The notes under the pieces are model-generated. The model was given only the letters and a program-made list of their open reading frames with translations. It did not search any database and was not told the DNA's origin. Shown piece by piece: positions 17,228-25,695 of a stretch of DNA of 64,000 nucleotides (positions are counted from its first letter, which is position 1; each line of letters opens with the position of its first letter). The translations under genes were made by a program, and so were the position numbers. The DNA is from CAVQCT01 sp964520865 (GTDB lineage: Bacteria; Zixibacteria; MSB-5A5; GN15; FEB-12), in contig CAZFOY010000002.1 in assembly GCA_964520865.1 (NCBI GenBank), positions 1-64,000 on the forward strand, written 5' to 3'.

Positions 17228-18184
17228 TCAATTGGCATCCTGCTGAGTGTAGAGGGCGCAGGGAATCAAGATAGTCGGAGGAACTTCTTCGCCGGAAACG
17301 TATGCTTTGACAGCTCCGATTGTTCTCTCGCCGATCACGTGTGGCTGCTGGATAACATCGGCGTATATCTTACCTGCTTTAATTGCCGCCCGCGCTTCGG
17401 GCACGGCATCGAACCCGACGATAGTTATCTGCCCGCTCTTGCCGGCTTTCTCGACCGCCGCGAGGGCGCCGAGGGCGGAGTCGTCGTTAATGCCGAATAT
17501 CGCGGTCAAATCCGGATGGGCCTGGATAATGTCCTCGGCCGTTCGGAACGCCTGATCTTTGACCCCGTGGCCGGACAGTTTGGCGACAATCTTTAAACCG
17601 GGATACTTGGCCAGTTCGTCTTCGAATCCCTTCACCCGCTGAATAACCGACTCAACTTCCGGATGGTCGATTATCGCAACCTTACCGGTGCCATTCAACG
17701 CCTTGGCGATCGCCTGCGCGGCGAGTGCGCCGCCGGCGATGTTGTCCGAAGCCACGTGAGACACGACTTTGACTCCTTCAGCCAGGCAGGCGATATCGGC
17801 GGTAAAGACCGGAATACCGGCGTCGTTGGCCGCCTTGATCGCCGTGCCGATCGATTTGGAGTCGCAGGGAGAGACGATGATGGCGTCTACCTTTCGGACG
17901 ATGAAATCCTGAATCTGATCCTTCTGCTTTGCGACGTCAAACTCGCCCGCCGTAACGAGCAGTTGATAACCGGCCGAATCGGCCGCGTCTTTCAGCCCTG
18001 CCTCGAGTTCCTGATAGAAGGGGTGAGTTCGCGTGAGCAACGACACACCGATAGTCAATTTAGGCTGTTTGGTGGTCACTTTTGCGGAAGCGTTGTCGGT
18101 TTCGCTCTTGTGGCATCCTGCCAGGAGCATTGCCGCCAAAACGATACTGCTGATTGAACCTGCGATGATGAATTTTCTGAACAT
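17228..18184 (-). CDS. Sugar ABC transporter substrate-binding lipoprotein, RbsB-like
   Basis: 318 residues. The N-terminus has a lipoprotein signal with lipobox LAGC at about 20-23, followed by a short acidic/Ser linker. The rest is a periplasmic-binding fold of the CUT2 type: TIGVSLLTRTHPFYQELEAG, DAIIVSPCDSKSIG, VIDHP-like IIDHPEVESV, GINDDSALGAL and TIVGFDAVPEA are typical of ribose/galactose/allose-binding proteins. It is first in the operon, ahead of the ATPase and permease genes, and should be the most abundantly made. In a CUT2 system it decides which sugar is taken up; the GH38 enzyme at the operon end points to mannose or a related sugar, by inference. Confidence 0.93.
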   Translation of the reverse strand: MFRKFIIAGSISSIVLAAMLLAGCHKSETDNASAKVTTKQPKLTIGVSLLTRTHPFYQELEAGLKDAADSAGYQLLVTAGEFDVAKQKDQIQDFIVRKVDAIIVSPCDSKSIGTAIKAANDAGIPVFTADIACLAEGVKVVSHVASDNIAGGALAAQAIAKALNGTGKVAIIDHPEVESVIQRVKGFEDELAKYPGLKIVAKLSGHGVKDQAFRTAEDIIQAHPDLTAIFGINDDSALGALAAVEKAGKSGQITIVGFDAVPEARAAIKAGKIYADVIQQPHVIGERTIGAVKAYVSGEEVPPTILIPCALYTQQDAN

Positions 18185-18389
18185 GGCCTACCTCGTGTGC
18201 AGTTTTGCGAATGGCAACCGGCGGAGCCGGCCGAAAGTCTTTAATCCGTTAAACATAAACCAACCGCCGGAAAGCGGCAAGTGAATTGTATCGACCCCGG
18301 TGCGCAGGTTCGAAATCTCTTTAGCGAGTAGTAAAAAATCCATATTATGAAATGATGAGATGACCTTCGAATCCGGTAAGGAGGTTAGT

Positions 18390-19238
18390 GTGGAAGAATC
18401 GAAAAAAATAGTGATAATCTCCGACGGTACGGGGAAAACGGCCAAGCGGCTCATGGACTCGGTGCTCGCGCAGTACTCCATCGATGAAGTTGAGTTCTCG
18501 CTGATCAATATTTACCAGGAAGTGCGGGATAGGAAGAAGATAGACAAGCTGCTGAATGAGATTCAGGACGACTACCTGGTCGTCTTTTCGATTATCTCTG
18601 AATCGCTCGCCCGATATATGCATGAGAAGCTGTCGAGGCGGGCAGTTCTGCACTTGAACGTGCTCGAGCCGATGCTCAATACGATGTCAAAATTCCTCGG
18701 GGTGCATCCCGATTACCAGCCGGGCATTCTGCAGATCATCGACGATCGCTATTACAAGAAGGTCGATGCGATCGGTTTCACGGTAGAGCATGACGACGGT
18801 CAGGGACACCTGACGGGCGACGCCGACATCATCCTGCTCGGGCTTTCACGTACGTGCAAGACACCGATAAGCATGTACCTCGCCTGCAACTACGGCCTGA
18901 AGGTGGCGAATATCCCGATTTTTCCCGGCAACACAATGGAGCAGGTGCTATCCTCCCGGCTTGTCAAGGCGAAGCACGATCATATATTCGGCCTGCTGAT
19001 GCAGCCTGAGGTGCTGATGCATGTCCGGGAAGAGCGGCTGGCCTATCTCGCCCGTACGAGCAGCTCCCAGCTGGAACTGAAAACGTACTATGATTTACGC
19101 GATATTCGCGCAGAACTTCGATTTTGCCGCGAACTGTTCGGGCGCAAGAAGTGGAAGACTATCGATGTGACCCGAAGGGCAATCGAAGAGATCTCCATGG
19201 AGCTGCTCGAGCAGATCGGGCTCAGTCCGTATCATTGA
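18390..19238 (+). CDS. ppsR: Pyruvate, phosphate dikinase / PEP synthase regulatory protein (DUF299 family)
   Basis: About 282 residues from GTG at 18390, chosen because AAGGAGG ends five bases upstream; an ATG 30 bases earlier has no ribosome site. The start VIISDGTGKTAKRL and the P-loop-like GLSRTCKTPISMYLA motif (about 157-171) are diagnostic of the bifunctional kinase/pyrophosphorylase that controls PPDK or PEP synthase. The kinase uses ADP to phosphorylate the Thr next to the catalytic His, and Pi-dependent phosphorolysis reverses it, thereby setting the direction of carbon flow between pyruvate and PEP. The target enzyme is not in the window. It stands alone, divergent from the sugar importer operon, which it might complement by sensing carbon status. 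Confidence 0.93.
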   Translation: MEESKKIVIISDGTGKTAKRLMDSVLAQYSIDEVEFSLINIYQEVRDRKKIDKLLNEIQDDYLVVFSIISESLARYMHEKLSRRAVLHLNVLEPMLNTMSKFLGVHPDYQPGILQIIDDRYYKKVDAIGFTVEHDDGQGHLTGDADIILLGLSRTCKTPISMYLACNYGLKVANIPIFPGNTMEQVLSSRLVKAKHDHIFGLLMQPEVLMHVREERLAYLARTSSSQLELKTYYDLRDIRAELRFCRELFGRKKWKTIDVTRRAIEEISMELLEQIGLSPYH

Positions 19239-19372
19239 CTTCTTTCGCCTGAATTAATAGAGCGGAGGTCCCGAAACCCGGATTTAGTTTCGCCCGGAAG
19301 GTCGGGAAAATCGTATTGGCTATTGATATTACGATCGCGATACTTTGAGATGTGAGTGCAGAGGATATAGTC

Positions 19373-20080
19373 GTGACCGAAAACAGATGGCTTAGAACGG
19401 TCGAGGTCTGTAAGTACTATCGACGCGGACCGCACGAGGTGCGGGCGGTCGATGGTGTCTCGCTGGGAATCGATCGGGGCGACAATATCGGAATTGTAGG
19501 TGCCTCCGGTTCCGGCAAGTCGACCCTGCTGAATCTTATGGCGGGGCTCGATACGCCGACCTCGGGAACGATAGATTTCGATGGTACCTCGCTGACTTCG
19601 CTCGATCGACGAGAGATCTCATCGTACCGGGCCCACAAGGTCGGCATGGTCTTTCAGTCGTTCAATCTCATTCCCCATTTCACGGCGCAGAGAAATGTAG
19701 AGTTAGCCTTGTATTTCAATGACACGCCGCCAGACGAGCGCCGGAAACGAGCAATTACAATGCTTGCCCGGCTCGGTATGGCTGATCGTCTCGACCACCG
19801 TCCCGCCGATCTTTCCGGCGGAGAACAGCAGAGAGTCGCCATTGCCCGCGCGCTCGTGAAGAAACCGGAAATCTTGTTTGCCGATGAACCGACCGGAAAT
19901 CTCGACCAGACCAACAGCCTGCAAATAGCGGAACTTCTCAGAGAGCTTAACGAAGAAGGATTGACAATTGTACTGGTGACGCACGACGCCGAGATGGCCC
20001 AAAGGTGCGTGAATCGGATTGTCAGGATGCACTACGGCAAAATTGTCGACGATTCTGAAGCAGGGGAGGGGGGCCAATGA
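19373..20080 (+). CDS. ABC transporter ATP-binding protein, MacB/LolD-like
   Basis: About 235 residues. Motifs: Walker A GASGSGKST, VFQSFNLIPHF, signature LSGGEQQRV, Walker B ILFADEPTGNLDQ and VTHD. These place it with the LolD/MacB ATPases. Two GTG codons are in frame; the one at 19373 has AGAGGA 7-8 bases upstream and is preferred, while the one at 19352 has no ribosome site. Its stop overlaps the start of the permease gene. It has no adaptor gene of its own, unlike the first MacB-like operon in this window. Confidence 0.93.
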   Translation: MTENRWLRTVEVCKYYRRGPHEVRAVDGVSLGIDRGDNIGIVGASGSGKSTLLNLMAGLDTPTSGTIDFDGTSLTSLDRREISSYRAHKVGMVFQSFNLIPHFTAQRNVELALYFNDTPPDERRKRAITMLARLGMADRLDHRPADLSGGEQQRVAIARALVKKPEILFADEPTGNLDQTNSLQIAELLRELNEEGLTIVLVTHDAEMAQRCVNRIVRMHYGKIVDDSEAGEGGQ

Positions 20081-21546
20081 CTCTTCGTGACCTGCTCGAC
20101 ATTTCTATCGGCAATCTCTGGCGAATGAAGCTCCGGGCGTTCCTCACGACCGCCGGAGTTGTAATCGCGATTGCAGCGTTTGTGTCAATGCTTTCGTTCG
20201 GCGCGGGCAACCAGGCCTATCTTGCCGAACAATTCGACAAGTTGGGGCTGTTTGCCACCATGCAGGTCCACCCGATACGCACGAGGGACAATTCGGATAC
20301 GACCGACGTTCGTCAGCTGACCGACGAAGCCGTCACCCAACTCGCCGCCATTCCGGGGGTCAAGATCGCTTACCCGTTCGATGCCTTTCAGGTGATCGTC
20401 CTGGTAGGGGATACTGCCATCAAGACCGAGGCGCAAGCGCTACCGGCGTCGGCCGTTCGTACCAAGCTCTTCTCCCAGTTGGCCGCCGGGGCGCCGCTTT
20501 CAAGCGATTCGGCCAACGAGGCGATGGCCACCGAGCAGTTCCTCAAGCTGGCCGGGATCGAATCTCCGGACTCGCTGGTGGGGAAGAAGATCATCGTCAC
20601 CGTAAAAGTATCGACTATCGACAGTGCCCTGACGAATGTAGTTCGCGATCCGGACGGTTCGACACGAAAGCGGTTCGAGCAAATCAGAATAGATTCGTTG
20701 TTCAAGCCGGAATTTCTTCGAAAGTTCGCAAGTGAGGAATTGAGCAGCGCCATCTCCCGGTTTGTCGATGGGTATTTCAACAATCAGGCTGCTGTCAGTG
20801 ATACACTGGTGGTGACCGGCGTATTGAAAGGCAAACACGGGGATTACGGCCGGTTCTCACGCATGAAGCCGATACTGATCCCGGTCAAGACGGCAAGGCA
20901 CTTTAGCAGCAGCGGAATGCCGACCGACAATGCCTCCCTGCTGGCATCATTAAGAAGCGGCGAGCTGTTCACGCCAAACGGCGGAAGCGGCCGGACTTAT
21001 CCGCGAGTGACACTCGACATAGATCCTCACGTCCCCTACCAGATGATCAGCGACAGCGTTAAGGCGCTCGGATTCAGCTCATTCAGTTATCTGGAGCAGT
21101 TCAAAGAGATTCAGAAGTTCTTTCTGTATTTCAATCTCGCCCTTGGTCTGATCGGCCTGATCGCCATGACGACTGCGTCGCTCGGTATCGTCAATACGAT
21201 GGTGATGTCGATCATTGAACGGACACGCGAGATAGGGGTGCTTAAGTCACTGGGGGCAGATGAGTTCGATATTCGTCTGCTGTTTCTGGTCGAATCAGGC
21301 GTCATTGGTGCGGTCGGGGCTGTTGCCGGCATTGTCGTCGGCTGGATTATCGCCCGAGGAGCTTCGTTCGTGGCCAAAACCATCATGATCAGGGAAGGGG
21401 TGACGCCGATTGAGCTCTTCCGGCTGCCTCTGTGGCTGATCCTCGTAGCCTTCGCGTTTGGTTTCATCGTCAGCATTCTGGCCGGCTATTATCCTGCATC
21501 GCGAGCCGCCGGAGTCGACCCGGTGAAAGCGCTCCGCAATGAATAG
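20077..21546 (+). CDS. FtsX/MacB-type ABC transporter permease
   Basis: 489 residues, longer than the 406-residue permease at 6327 because of a larger periplasmic domain. Helix 1 is at about 18-40 (LTTAGVVIAIAAFVSMLSFG). The periplasmic part spans about 45-345. Three further helices follow at about 350-380, 405-430 and 450-475, with the family motif ERTREIGVLKSLGA between them and the closing PASRAAGVDPVKALRNE, which is almost a signature of the C-terminus. It pairs with the overlapping ATPase. Likely a mechanotransmission exporter or lipoprotein/lipid-handling pair; substrate unknown. Confidence 0.93.
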   Translation: MTLRDLLDISIGNLWRMKLRAFLTTAGVVIAIAAFVSMLSFGAGNQAYLAEQFDKLGLFATMQVHPIRTRDNSDTTDVRQLTDEAVTQLAAIPGVKIAYPFDAFQVIVLVGDTAIKTEAQALPASAVRTKLFSQLAAGAPLSSDSANEAMATEQFLKLAGIESPDSLVGKKIIVTVKVSTIDSALTNVVRDPDGSTRKRFEQIRIDSLFKPEFLRKFASEELSSAISRFVDGYFNNQAAVSDTLVVTGVLKGKHGDYGRFSRMKPILIPVKTARHFSSSGMPTDNASLLASLRSGELFTPNGGSGRTYPRVTLDIDPHVPYQMISDSVKALGFSSFSYLEQFKEIQKFFLYFNLALGLIGLIAMTTASLGIVNTMVMSIIERTREIGVLKSLGADEFDIRLLFLVESGVIGAVGAVAGIVVGWIIARGASFVAKTIMIREGVTPIELFRLPLWLILVAFAFGFIVSILAGYYPASRAAGVDPVKALRNE

Positions 21547-21553
21547 CCCAACG

Positions 21554-21567
21554 CGCCCTTAAGGGCG
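21554..21567 (+). terminator. Short palindrome after the permease gene
   Basis: CGCCCTT/AAGGGCG forms a perfect 14-bp palindrome 8 bases after the stop, with a T-run (CCTTTTTC) about 12 bases later. Loop-less as written and set back from the T-run, so only a weak terminator candidate. Confidence 0.35.
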
Positions 21568-21928
21568 TACTCAGATCCTTTTTCTCCACATATAGTTAGA
21601 AATTTCCCAAAGTCAATGTTGAGCTGAGTGCAATGTCTCCAAATTACTAATCTGATGCTTACCCTCGTTTAATTATTCCCTAACACAATAAGGGTTCTGT
21701 TGGGAAATCGTTACCAACATGCAAGCGCCGGAAAAACTTGAAAACGAAAACAGACCCGAAATCGAAAGTAGACAAGTACAATATCCCCGTCGGTTATGTT
21801 GCGCACAGGCAAACGACCCGGACAAAGGATTGGTCAGACACGAAAACTAAAGGAAGAGGCAGATTTTGAAACACGAATTAACCTCACAGTCACAAACTTT
21901 TCATCCCAAAACCAGGAGCAGAGAACAC
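21568..21928 (+). other. Intergenic region upstream of the porin gene
   Basis: About 360 bases with lower GC than the genes around it. A short CCCT-N9-AGGG repeat is seen near 21672-21692. No convincing promoter hexamers, RNA gene or open frame with a ribosome site is seen, apart from an in-frame upstream extension of the porin gene that is not needed. Confidence 0.35.
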
Positions 21929-22996
21929 ATGAAGAGAGTGATCACGATCTTCGCAATCGTCATCGGTTTGATGTCGGCGGTTTCAGTACACGCTGCGGAT
22001 ACCAAGGTGGGTGGCCGCATGTACGGTTACTGGATGCTTAACAAGACCGATGGAGCTGACAACTACAACAATTTTGGTCTTGATCGCGCCTATATCGATG
22101 TGAAGTCGAAACTGACCGAGTATACTTCCGCGCGGGCGACCATGGACCTGAAGCAGCTGGAAGGCTACGACGGCTATACGATGATTCTGAAGTACGGATA
22201 CCTCGATTTCAAGCCAAAATTCGGTGAAGGTTGGGTAACTTTCAGGTTCGGTCTTCAGCCGACTCTCTATATCGACAACATGCAGGACCTCTGGCATCGC
22301 CGCTATGCCCTGAAGGTAATCAGCGACAACAAAGAAATGCTGACCTCATCGGATCTCGGCGCCGGCCTCCTGGTTGACCTGAGCAAAGACAAAAAGTACG
22401 GCTATGTTCAGGCCACCGTTTGGAATGGCGGTTCCTACTCGCACGTGAAAGACAAAAACAAGAACAAGAACTTCAACGCCTTCATCCACTTGAACCCGGT
22501 TCCGACCAATGAAGACTGGAAGAAGTCGACGATTCTTGCCCAGGCGTATGTCGGTTCGCAGAATGTGGCGATCGACAGCGGCATGAGCGCCTCCGATGTG
22601 AAACAGAACCTGTTTGAATTCGGCGGCCTGCTCGCCTATCGGAACAGCTTCGATATCGGCGCCGACCTCAATTTCGAGACCAAAGGCATGGCTGACACAG
22701 CCGGCACGTATATGGACGTTAAGTCTCAGGGGCTGTCGTTCTTCGGCACTTTCTTCTTCCAGGATTTTGTCGACGAGGCCTCCCCGCTCCGGGACATCAA
22801 CCTGTTCGGTCGTGTTGACAAATACGATCCTAATACCGACGTCGACAAAGACGGCGAAACGATGGTGGTAGGCGGCGTTGAGTGCGTTCCCGCCCCCGGC
22901 GTCAGAGCTTCGATCAGCTACCGGAACACCAGTTATCAGGCTGACAATGCGGTCAAGACAAAGACCTTCTACTTTAACACGTTGGTGAAATTCTAA
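21929..22996 (+). CDS. Porin-like outer-membrane beta-barrel protein
   Basis: 355 residues from the ATG at 21929, preceded by AGGAG at about 10 bases; upstream in-frame codons would only prefix a signal peptide. A classical signal sequence (MKRVITIFAIVIGLMSA, cut after VHA) leads into a sequence of alternating aromatic and polar residues: GGRMYGYWMLN, GLDRAYIDVKSKL, ARATMDLKQL, WVTFRFGLQPTLYID and others, each read as a membrane strand. The chain ends in FYFNTLVKF with a terminal Phe, the BAM-complex signal for outer-membrane proteins. Length and strand pattern suggest a 12-16 stranded porin. It is a monocistronic gene with a hairpin behind it. What passes through is unknown. Confidence 0.8.
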   Translation: MKRVITIFAIVIGLMSAVSVHAADTKVGGRMYGYWMLNKTDGADNYNNFGLDRAYIDVKSKLTEYTSARATMDLKQLEGYDGYTMILKYGYLDFKPKFGEGWVTFRFGLQPTLYIDNMQDLWHRRYALKVISDNKEMLTSSDLGAGLLVDLSKDKKYGYVQATVWNGGSYSHVKDKNKNKNFNAFIHLNPVPTNEDWKKSTILAQAYVGSQNVAIDSGMSASDVKQNLFEFGGLLAYRNSFDIGADLNFETKGMADTAGTYMDVKSQGLSFFGTFFFQDFVDEASPLRDINLFGRVDKYDPNTDVDKDGETMVVGGVECVPAPGVRASISYRNTSYQADNAVKTKTFYFNTLVKF

Positions 22997-23033
22997 TCGG
23001 AAACCAAGCCGAGCAGATGTGTAAAAAGTAAAT

Positions 23034-23076
23034 GGACGGGCGGGGTTGAATCCATGCTACAATTCAGCCTCGCTCG
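23034..23076. terminator. Hairpin between the porin gene and the hydrogenase operon
   Basis: GGTTGAAT at 23044-23051 pairs with ATTCAGCC at 23062-23069 (one G-U), loop of 10, with flanking GC-rich bases that may extend the stem and a T-rich stretch after it. It sits between convergent genes and could stop transcription from both sides. Confidence 0.55.
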
Positions 23077-23125
23077 TTTCATTCTATATCCCTCGGACTA
23101 TTTCTACACTGATCTTAAGTTCTCA

Positions 23126-23623
23126 CTAACGAGATGACTTGACTTTGCCGCCGACAGGTACGGATCGAGCCAGCTCCTTTTCAATCAATGTCACCGCCCG
23201 CTCTACGGCATGCCGCACCGGGGCGGACATTTCAACTCCGGTTTCGAACGTGGCCGCTTCGATTCCGAAAAGTATCAATTTTGTCGGTAGCGTCTTGAGC
23301 ACCCGGCTCAGTTTGACGGCCTCAAGCAGACTGAAGAGGTGTGAGGACTGAGTATGCCAGTTGTCCGGCAAATCGGTTTCGCCGAGATCAATCCGATGAA
23401 TAAACCCCGGCGGCATCGACGATCGAACGGCATCGACCACAATTACATTATCGAATTCCTGCCAGAGCTGAATGATATCGGTACCATCGCGCGCCGTTTC
23501 CCGGAGACAGACTCCGGTGAGATTTCGGGTTTTGAGCTTTCGGACGATGGCAAGGCCGGCGCGGTCGTCCCCGCGAAATTCGTTACCTATTCCAATGATG
23601 AGGGTCGAAGATGTGTGAGGCAT
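23126..23623 (-). CDS. NiFe-hydrogenase maturation protease
   Basis: 165 residues of the HyaD/HybD/HycI endopeptidase family. The N-terminus LIIGIGNEFRGDDRAG is the family signature and carries the first nickel-binding acidic residue; VVDAVRS holds the second acid and the SSHLFSLLEAV segment the His. This enzyme checks nickel insertion and then clips the C-terminal tail of the large subunit. The gene begins five bases after the large-subunit stop, last in the operon, and the tail it should cut (nine residues after the DPCxxCxxH motif) is visible in that neighbour. Confidence 0.92.
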   Translation of the reverse strand: MPHTSSTLIIGIGNEFRGDDRAGLAIVRKLKTRNLTGVCLRETARDGTDIIQLWQEFDNVIVVDAVRSSMPPGFIHRIDLGETDLPDNWHTQSSHLFSLLEAVKLSRVLKTLPTKLILFGIEAATFETGVEMSAPVRHAVERAVTLIEKELARSVPVGGKVKSSR

Positions 23624-23627
23624 ATGA

Positions 23628-24923
23628 CTAAGTCCTTTCCACGGTCAATTTCAGGAAGTGCGTTGCACAGGAGATGCAAGGATCGTAATTGCGGACGGCT
23701 TGTTCGCACTTCAGGGTGAGTTCTTCCTGGGGCAGGTCGATGAATCTCGTAGCAACCTCGCGAAGATCGCTTTCGATCATCTTCTGATTCTGAGCGGTGG
23801 GGGGGACGATCTTGGCGGTTTGAATAACACCCCGATCGTCCAACGTATATCTGTGATACAGAATCCCGCGTGGAGCTTCCGAACATCCGCATCCGCGTCC
23901 GGATCGTGGCTGGATCTCGACACTCGGCTGCGCCGGCTGTTCGTACTTCTCGATAATCCTGATCGCATCCTCTACAACCTGAGCGGTCTCAACCGCGCGA
24001 ACGATTATCCCTTTGAACGGGTTCGTGCAGGTCTTCTTCAATCCCGCTTTGAGGGCCGCTTTCTGAACGTCGGGATAGAGCTGGTCAAAATTGAGATTGT
24101 ACCGGGCGAGCGGACCTGTGAAGTACGCTCCTTTCCCTTTCAATCTGGAATGAAGCGCGTTGGCGTGCTTGATGTGCTCTTCTTCGAAGTAGATTTCGTA
24201 TTCATCGATCGAGATATCCAGCCCCTTGTTAGAAACGACCCGACCTTCGTTAAACGGATATTCATCAGGATGGCGGAGGGCTACGAACTCGTAGTCACGG
24301 TCGATGTCGGGGAAGGGAAGGCCCGCGGCGAATTGAATCATCTCGTACGCAGCTTCCTGTGCCCATTTGAGCTTCTTAAGGAAGCCACGAAGTTCCTTCT
24401 GAGTTGGGGTCTTGTAGAATCCGCCAACCTTTACGTTGATCGGGTGAATCTCGCGGCCGCCCAGCAGGATCATGAGTTCGTTGCCGATCTTCTTGAGTTC
24501 GAGCGCTTTCTTAACTATCTCCGGATGTACCTGGGCGATTTGAATGGCATCCTCGAATCCGAGAAAATCCGGAGCATGGAGCATGTACACATGGAGAACG
24601 TGACTCTCGATCCATTCACCGCAATAGATGAGCCGACGCAGGGCCCGAAGTTGTCCGTCGACTTTGGCGCCGAATGCCTGCTCCATAGCATGGACAGAAC
24701 TCATCTGATACGCGACAGGGCAGATTCCGCAGATCCTGGCCGTGATATCCGGTGCTTCGTAGTAGTTGCGGTCGCGAAGAAAGGCTTCGAAGAACCGAGG
24801 CGGTTCAAATATCTTGAACTTCACCTCTTTGACTTCGTTCTCCTTGATTCGAATATGCAACGCCCCTTCGCCTTCGACGCGGGCGAGGTAATCGACTTTT
24901 ATTGTCTTACTGCTTTCTTTCAT
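23628..24923 (-). CDS. Group 3-type NiFe hydrogenase large (catalytic, alpha) subunit
   Basis: 431 residues. The L1 motif is RICGIC (Cys65, Cys68) and the L2 motif is DPCISC (Cys416, Cys419), giving the four cysteines that hold the NiFe site. After His422 a nine-residue tail (FLKLTVERT) remains for the maturation protease to remove. Motif forms and the partner genes fit group 3b, the soluble NADP-linked bidirectional hydrogenases also called sulfhydrogenases. Its start overlaps the small-subunit stop by about 17 bases. In related enzymes it evolves H2 from NADPH or takes up H2 to make NADPH. It is complete with no missing key residue. Confidence 0.95.
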   Translation of the reverse strand: MKESSKTIKVDYLARVEGEGALHIRIKENEVKEVKFKIFEPPRFFEAFLRDRNYYEAPDITARICGICPVAYQMSSVHAMEQAFGAKVDGQLRALRRLIYCGEWIESHVLHVYMLHAPDFLGFEDAIQIAQVHPEIVKKALELKKIGNELMILLGGREIHPINVKVGGFYKTPTQKELRGFLKKLKWAQEAAYEMIQFAAGLPFPDIDRDYEFVALRHPDEYPFNEGRVVSNKGLDISIDEYEIYFEEEHIKHANALHSRLKGKGAYFTGPLARYNLNFDQLYPDVQKAALKAGLKKTCTNPFKGIIVRAVETAQVVEDAIRIIEKYEQPAQPSVEIQPRSGRGCGCSEAPRGILYHRYTLDDRGVIQTAKIVPPTAQNQKMIESDLREVATRFIDLPQEELTLKCEQAVRNYDPCISCATHFLKLTVERT

Positions 24924-25692
24924 GGATCGTGCTTTCCTTCATAAAGGCGTCGGCATCCGCGTTGAACCCCCGAAATGTCCGCACCAGATCATCGGGGCTC
25001 ATTCCGCAAAGTTTGAACCGTTCGGCGAGCGCTTCGGTGTTCGGCGTCTCTTTGGGACCGAAGCAACTGTAGCACCCACGGTTATACGAGGGACAGATAG
25101 CGCCGCAACCGGCCTGCGTGACCGGTCCCATGCACAATGTCTGGTGAGCCACCATAACACAGGTATTGCCCCGGAGTTTGCAGTCGATACAAACGCTGTG
25201 TTTGGGGGTGACCGGCTTGCGCCGATTCAGAAACGCGTTCAGCACTTCAAGCAGCTGGTATTTGTTGATCGGGCAGCCGCGAAGTTCAAAGTCGACCGCC
25301 ACATGGTTGGCAATCGGGGTAGAGTTGTTCAGCGTCTCGATATACTGAGGATGAGCGTAGACCGCACTTGTGAACTCGCGGACATCTTTGAAATTTCGCA
25401 ATGCCTGTATCCCACCGGCCGTCGCGCAGGCGCCAATAGTGATGAGGAATTTGGAGCTCCGTCGGATCTTATGAATCCGCTCGGCATCATGCGGCGTCGT
25501 GATCGAGCCCTCCACCAGTGACACTTCGTATGGTCCGCGCATAACCGCCCGGGACGCTTCGGGGAAATTGGCAATATCGATATGGGAGGTGACAGCCAGT
25601 AATTCATCCTCGCAGTCGAGCAGGCTGAGCTGACAGCCATCGCAGGAGGCGAACTTCCAGACCGCCAGTTTCGGTTTCTTGTCGCGATTCAT
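24907..25692 (-). CDS. Group 3b-type NiFe hydrogenase small (delta) subunit
   Basis: 261 residues. The N-terminal CDGCQ motif (Cys17, Cys20) starts the proximal cluster site, completed by GACATAGG and RGCPI further on. A second half has many cysteines (CIDCKLRGNTC, CMGPVTQAGCGAICP, GCYSC) for two more 4Fe-4S clusters, as in sulfhydrogenase delta subunits. There is no Tat signal, so the enzyme is cytoplasmic. It carries electrons between the NiFe site and the diaphorase subunit. It follows the gamma-subunit gene by only three bases. Confidence 0.94.
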   Translation of the reverse strand: MNRDKKPKLAVWKFASCDGCQLSLLDCEDELLAVTSHIDIANFPEASRAVMRGPYEVSLVEGSITTPHDAERIHKIRRSSKFLITIGACATAGGIQALRNFKDVREFTSAVYAHPQYIETLNNSTPIANHVAVDFELRGCPINKYQLLEVLNAFLNRRKPVTPKHSVCIDCKLRGNTCVMVAHQTLCMGPVTQAGCGAICPSYNRGCYSCFGPKETPNTEALAERFKLCGMSPDDLVRTFRGFNADADAFMKESTIHERKQ

Positions 25693-25695
25693 AGG

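Noticed and set aside
18300..18325. GGTTCGAAATC, resembling a tRNA T-loop
   Set aside because: No acceptor, D or anticodon stems can be built around it.
23038..23060. GGGTTGAATCC, resembling a tRNA T-arm
   Set aside because: It belongs to the hairpin between convergent genes and no clover-leaf forms.
23658..24944. Long plus-strand frame (428 residues)
   Set aside because: It is the antisense of the hydrogenase large-subunit gene, which has clear catalytic motifs.
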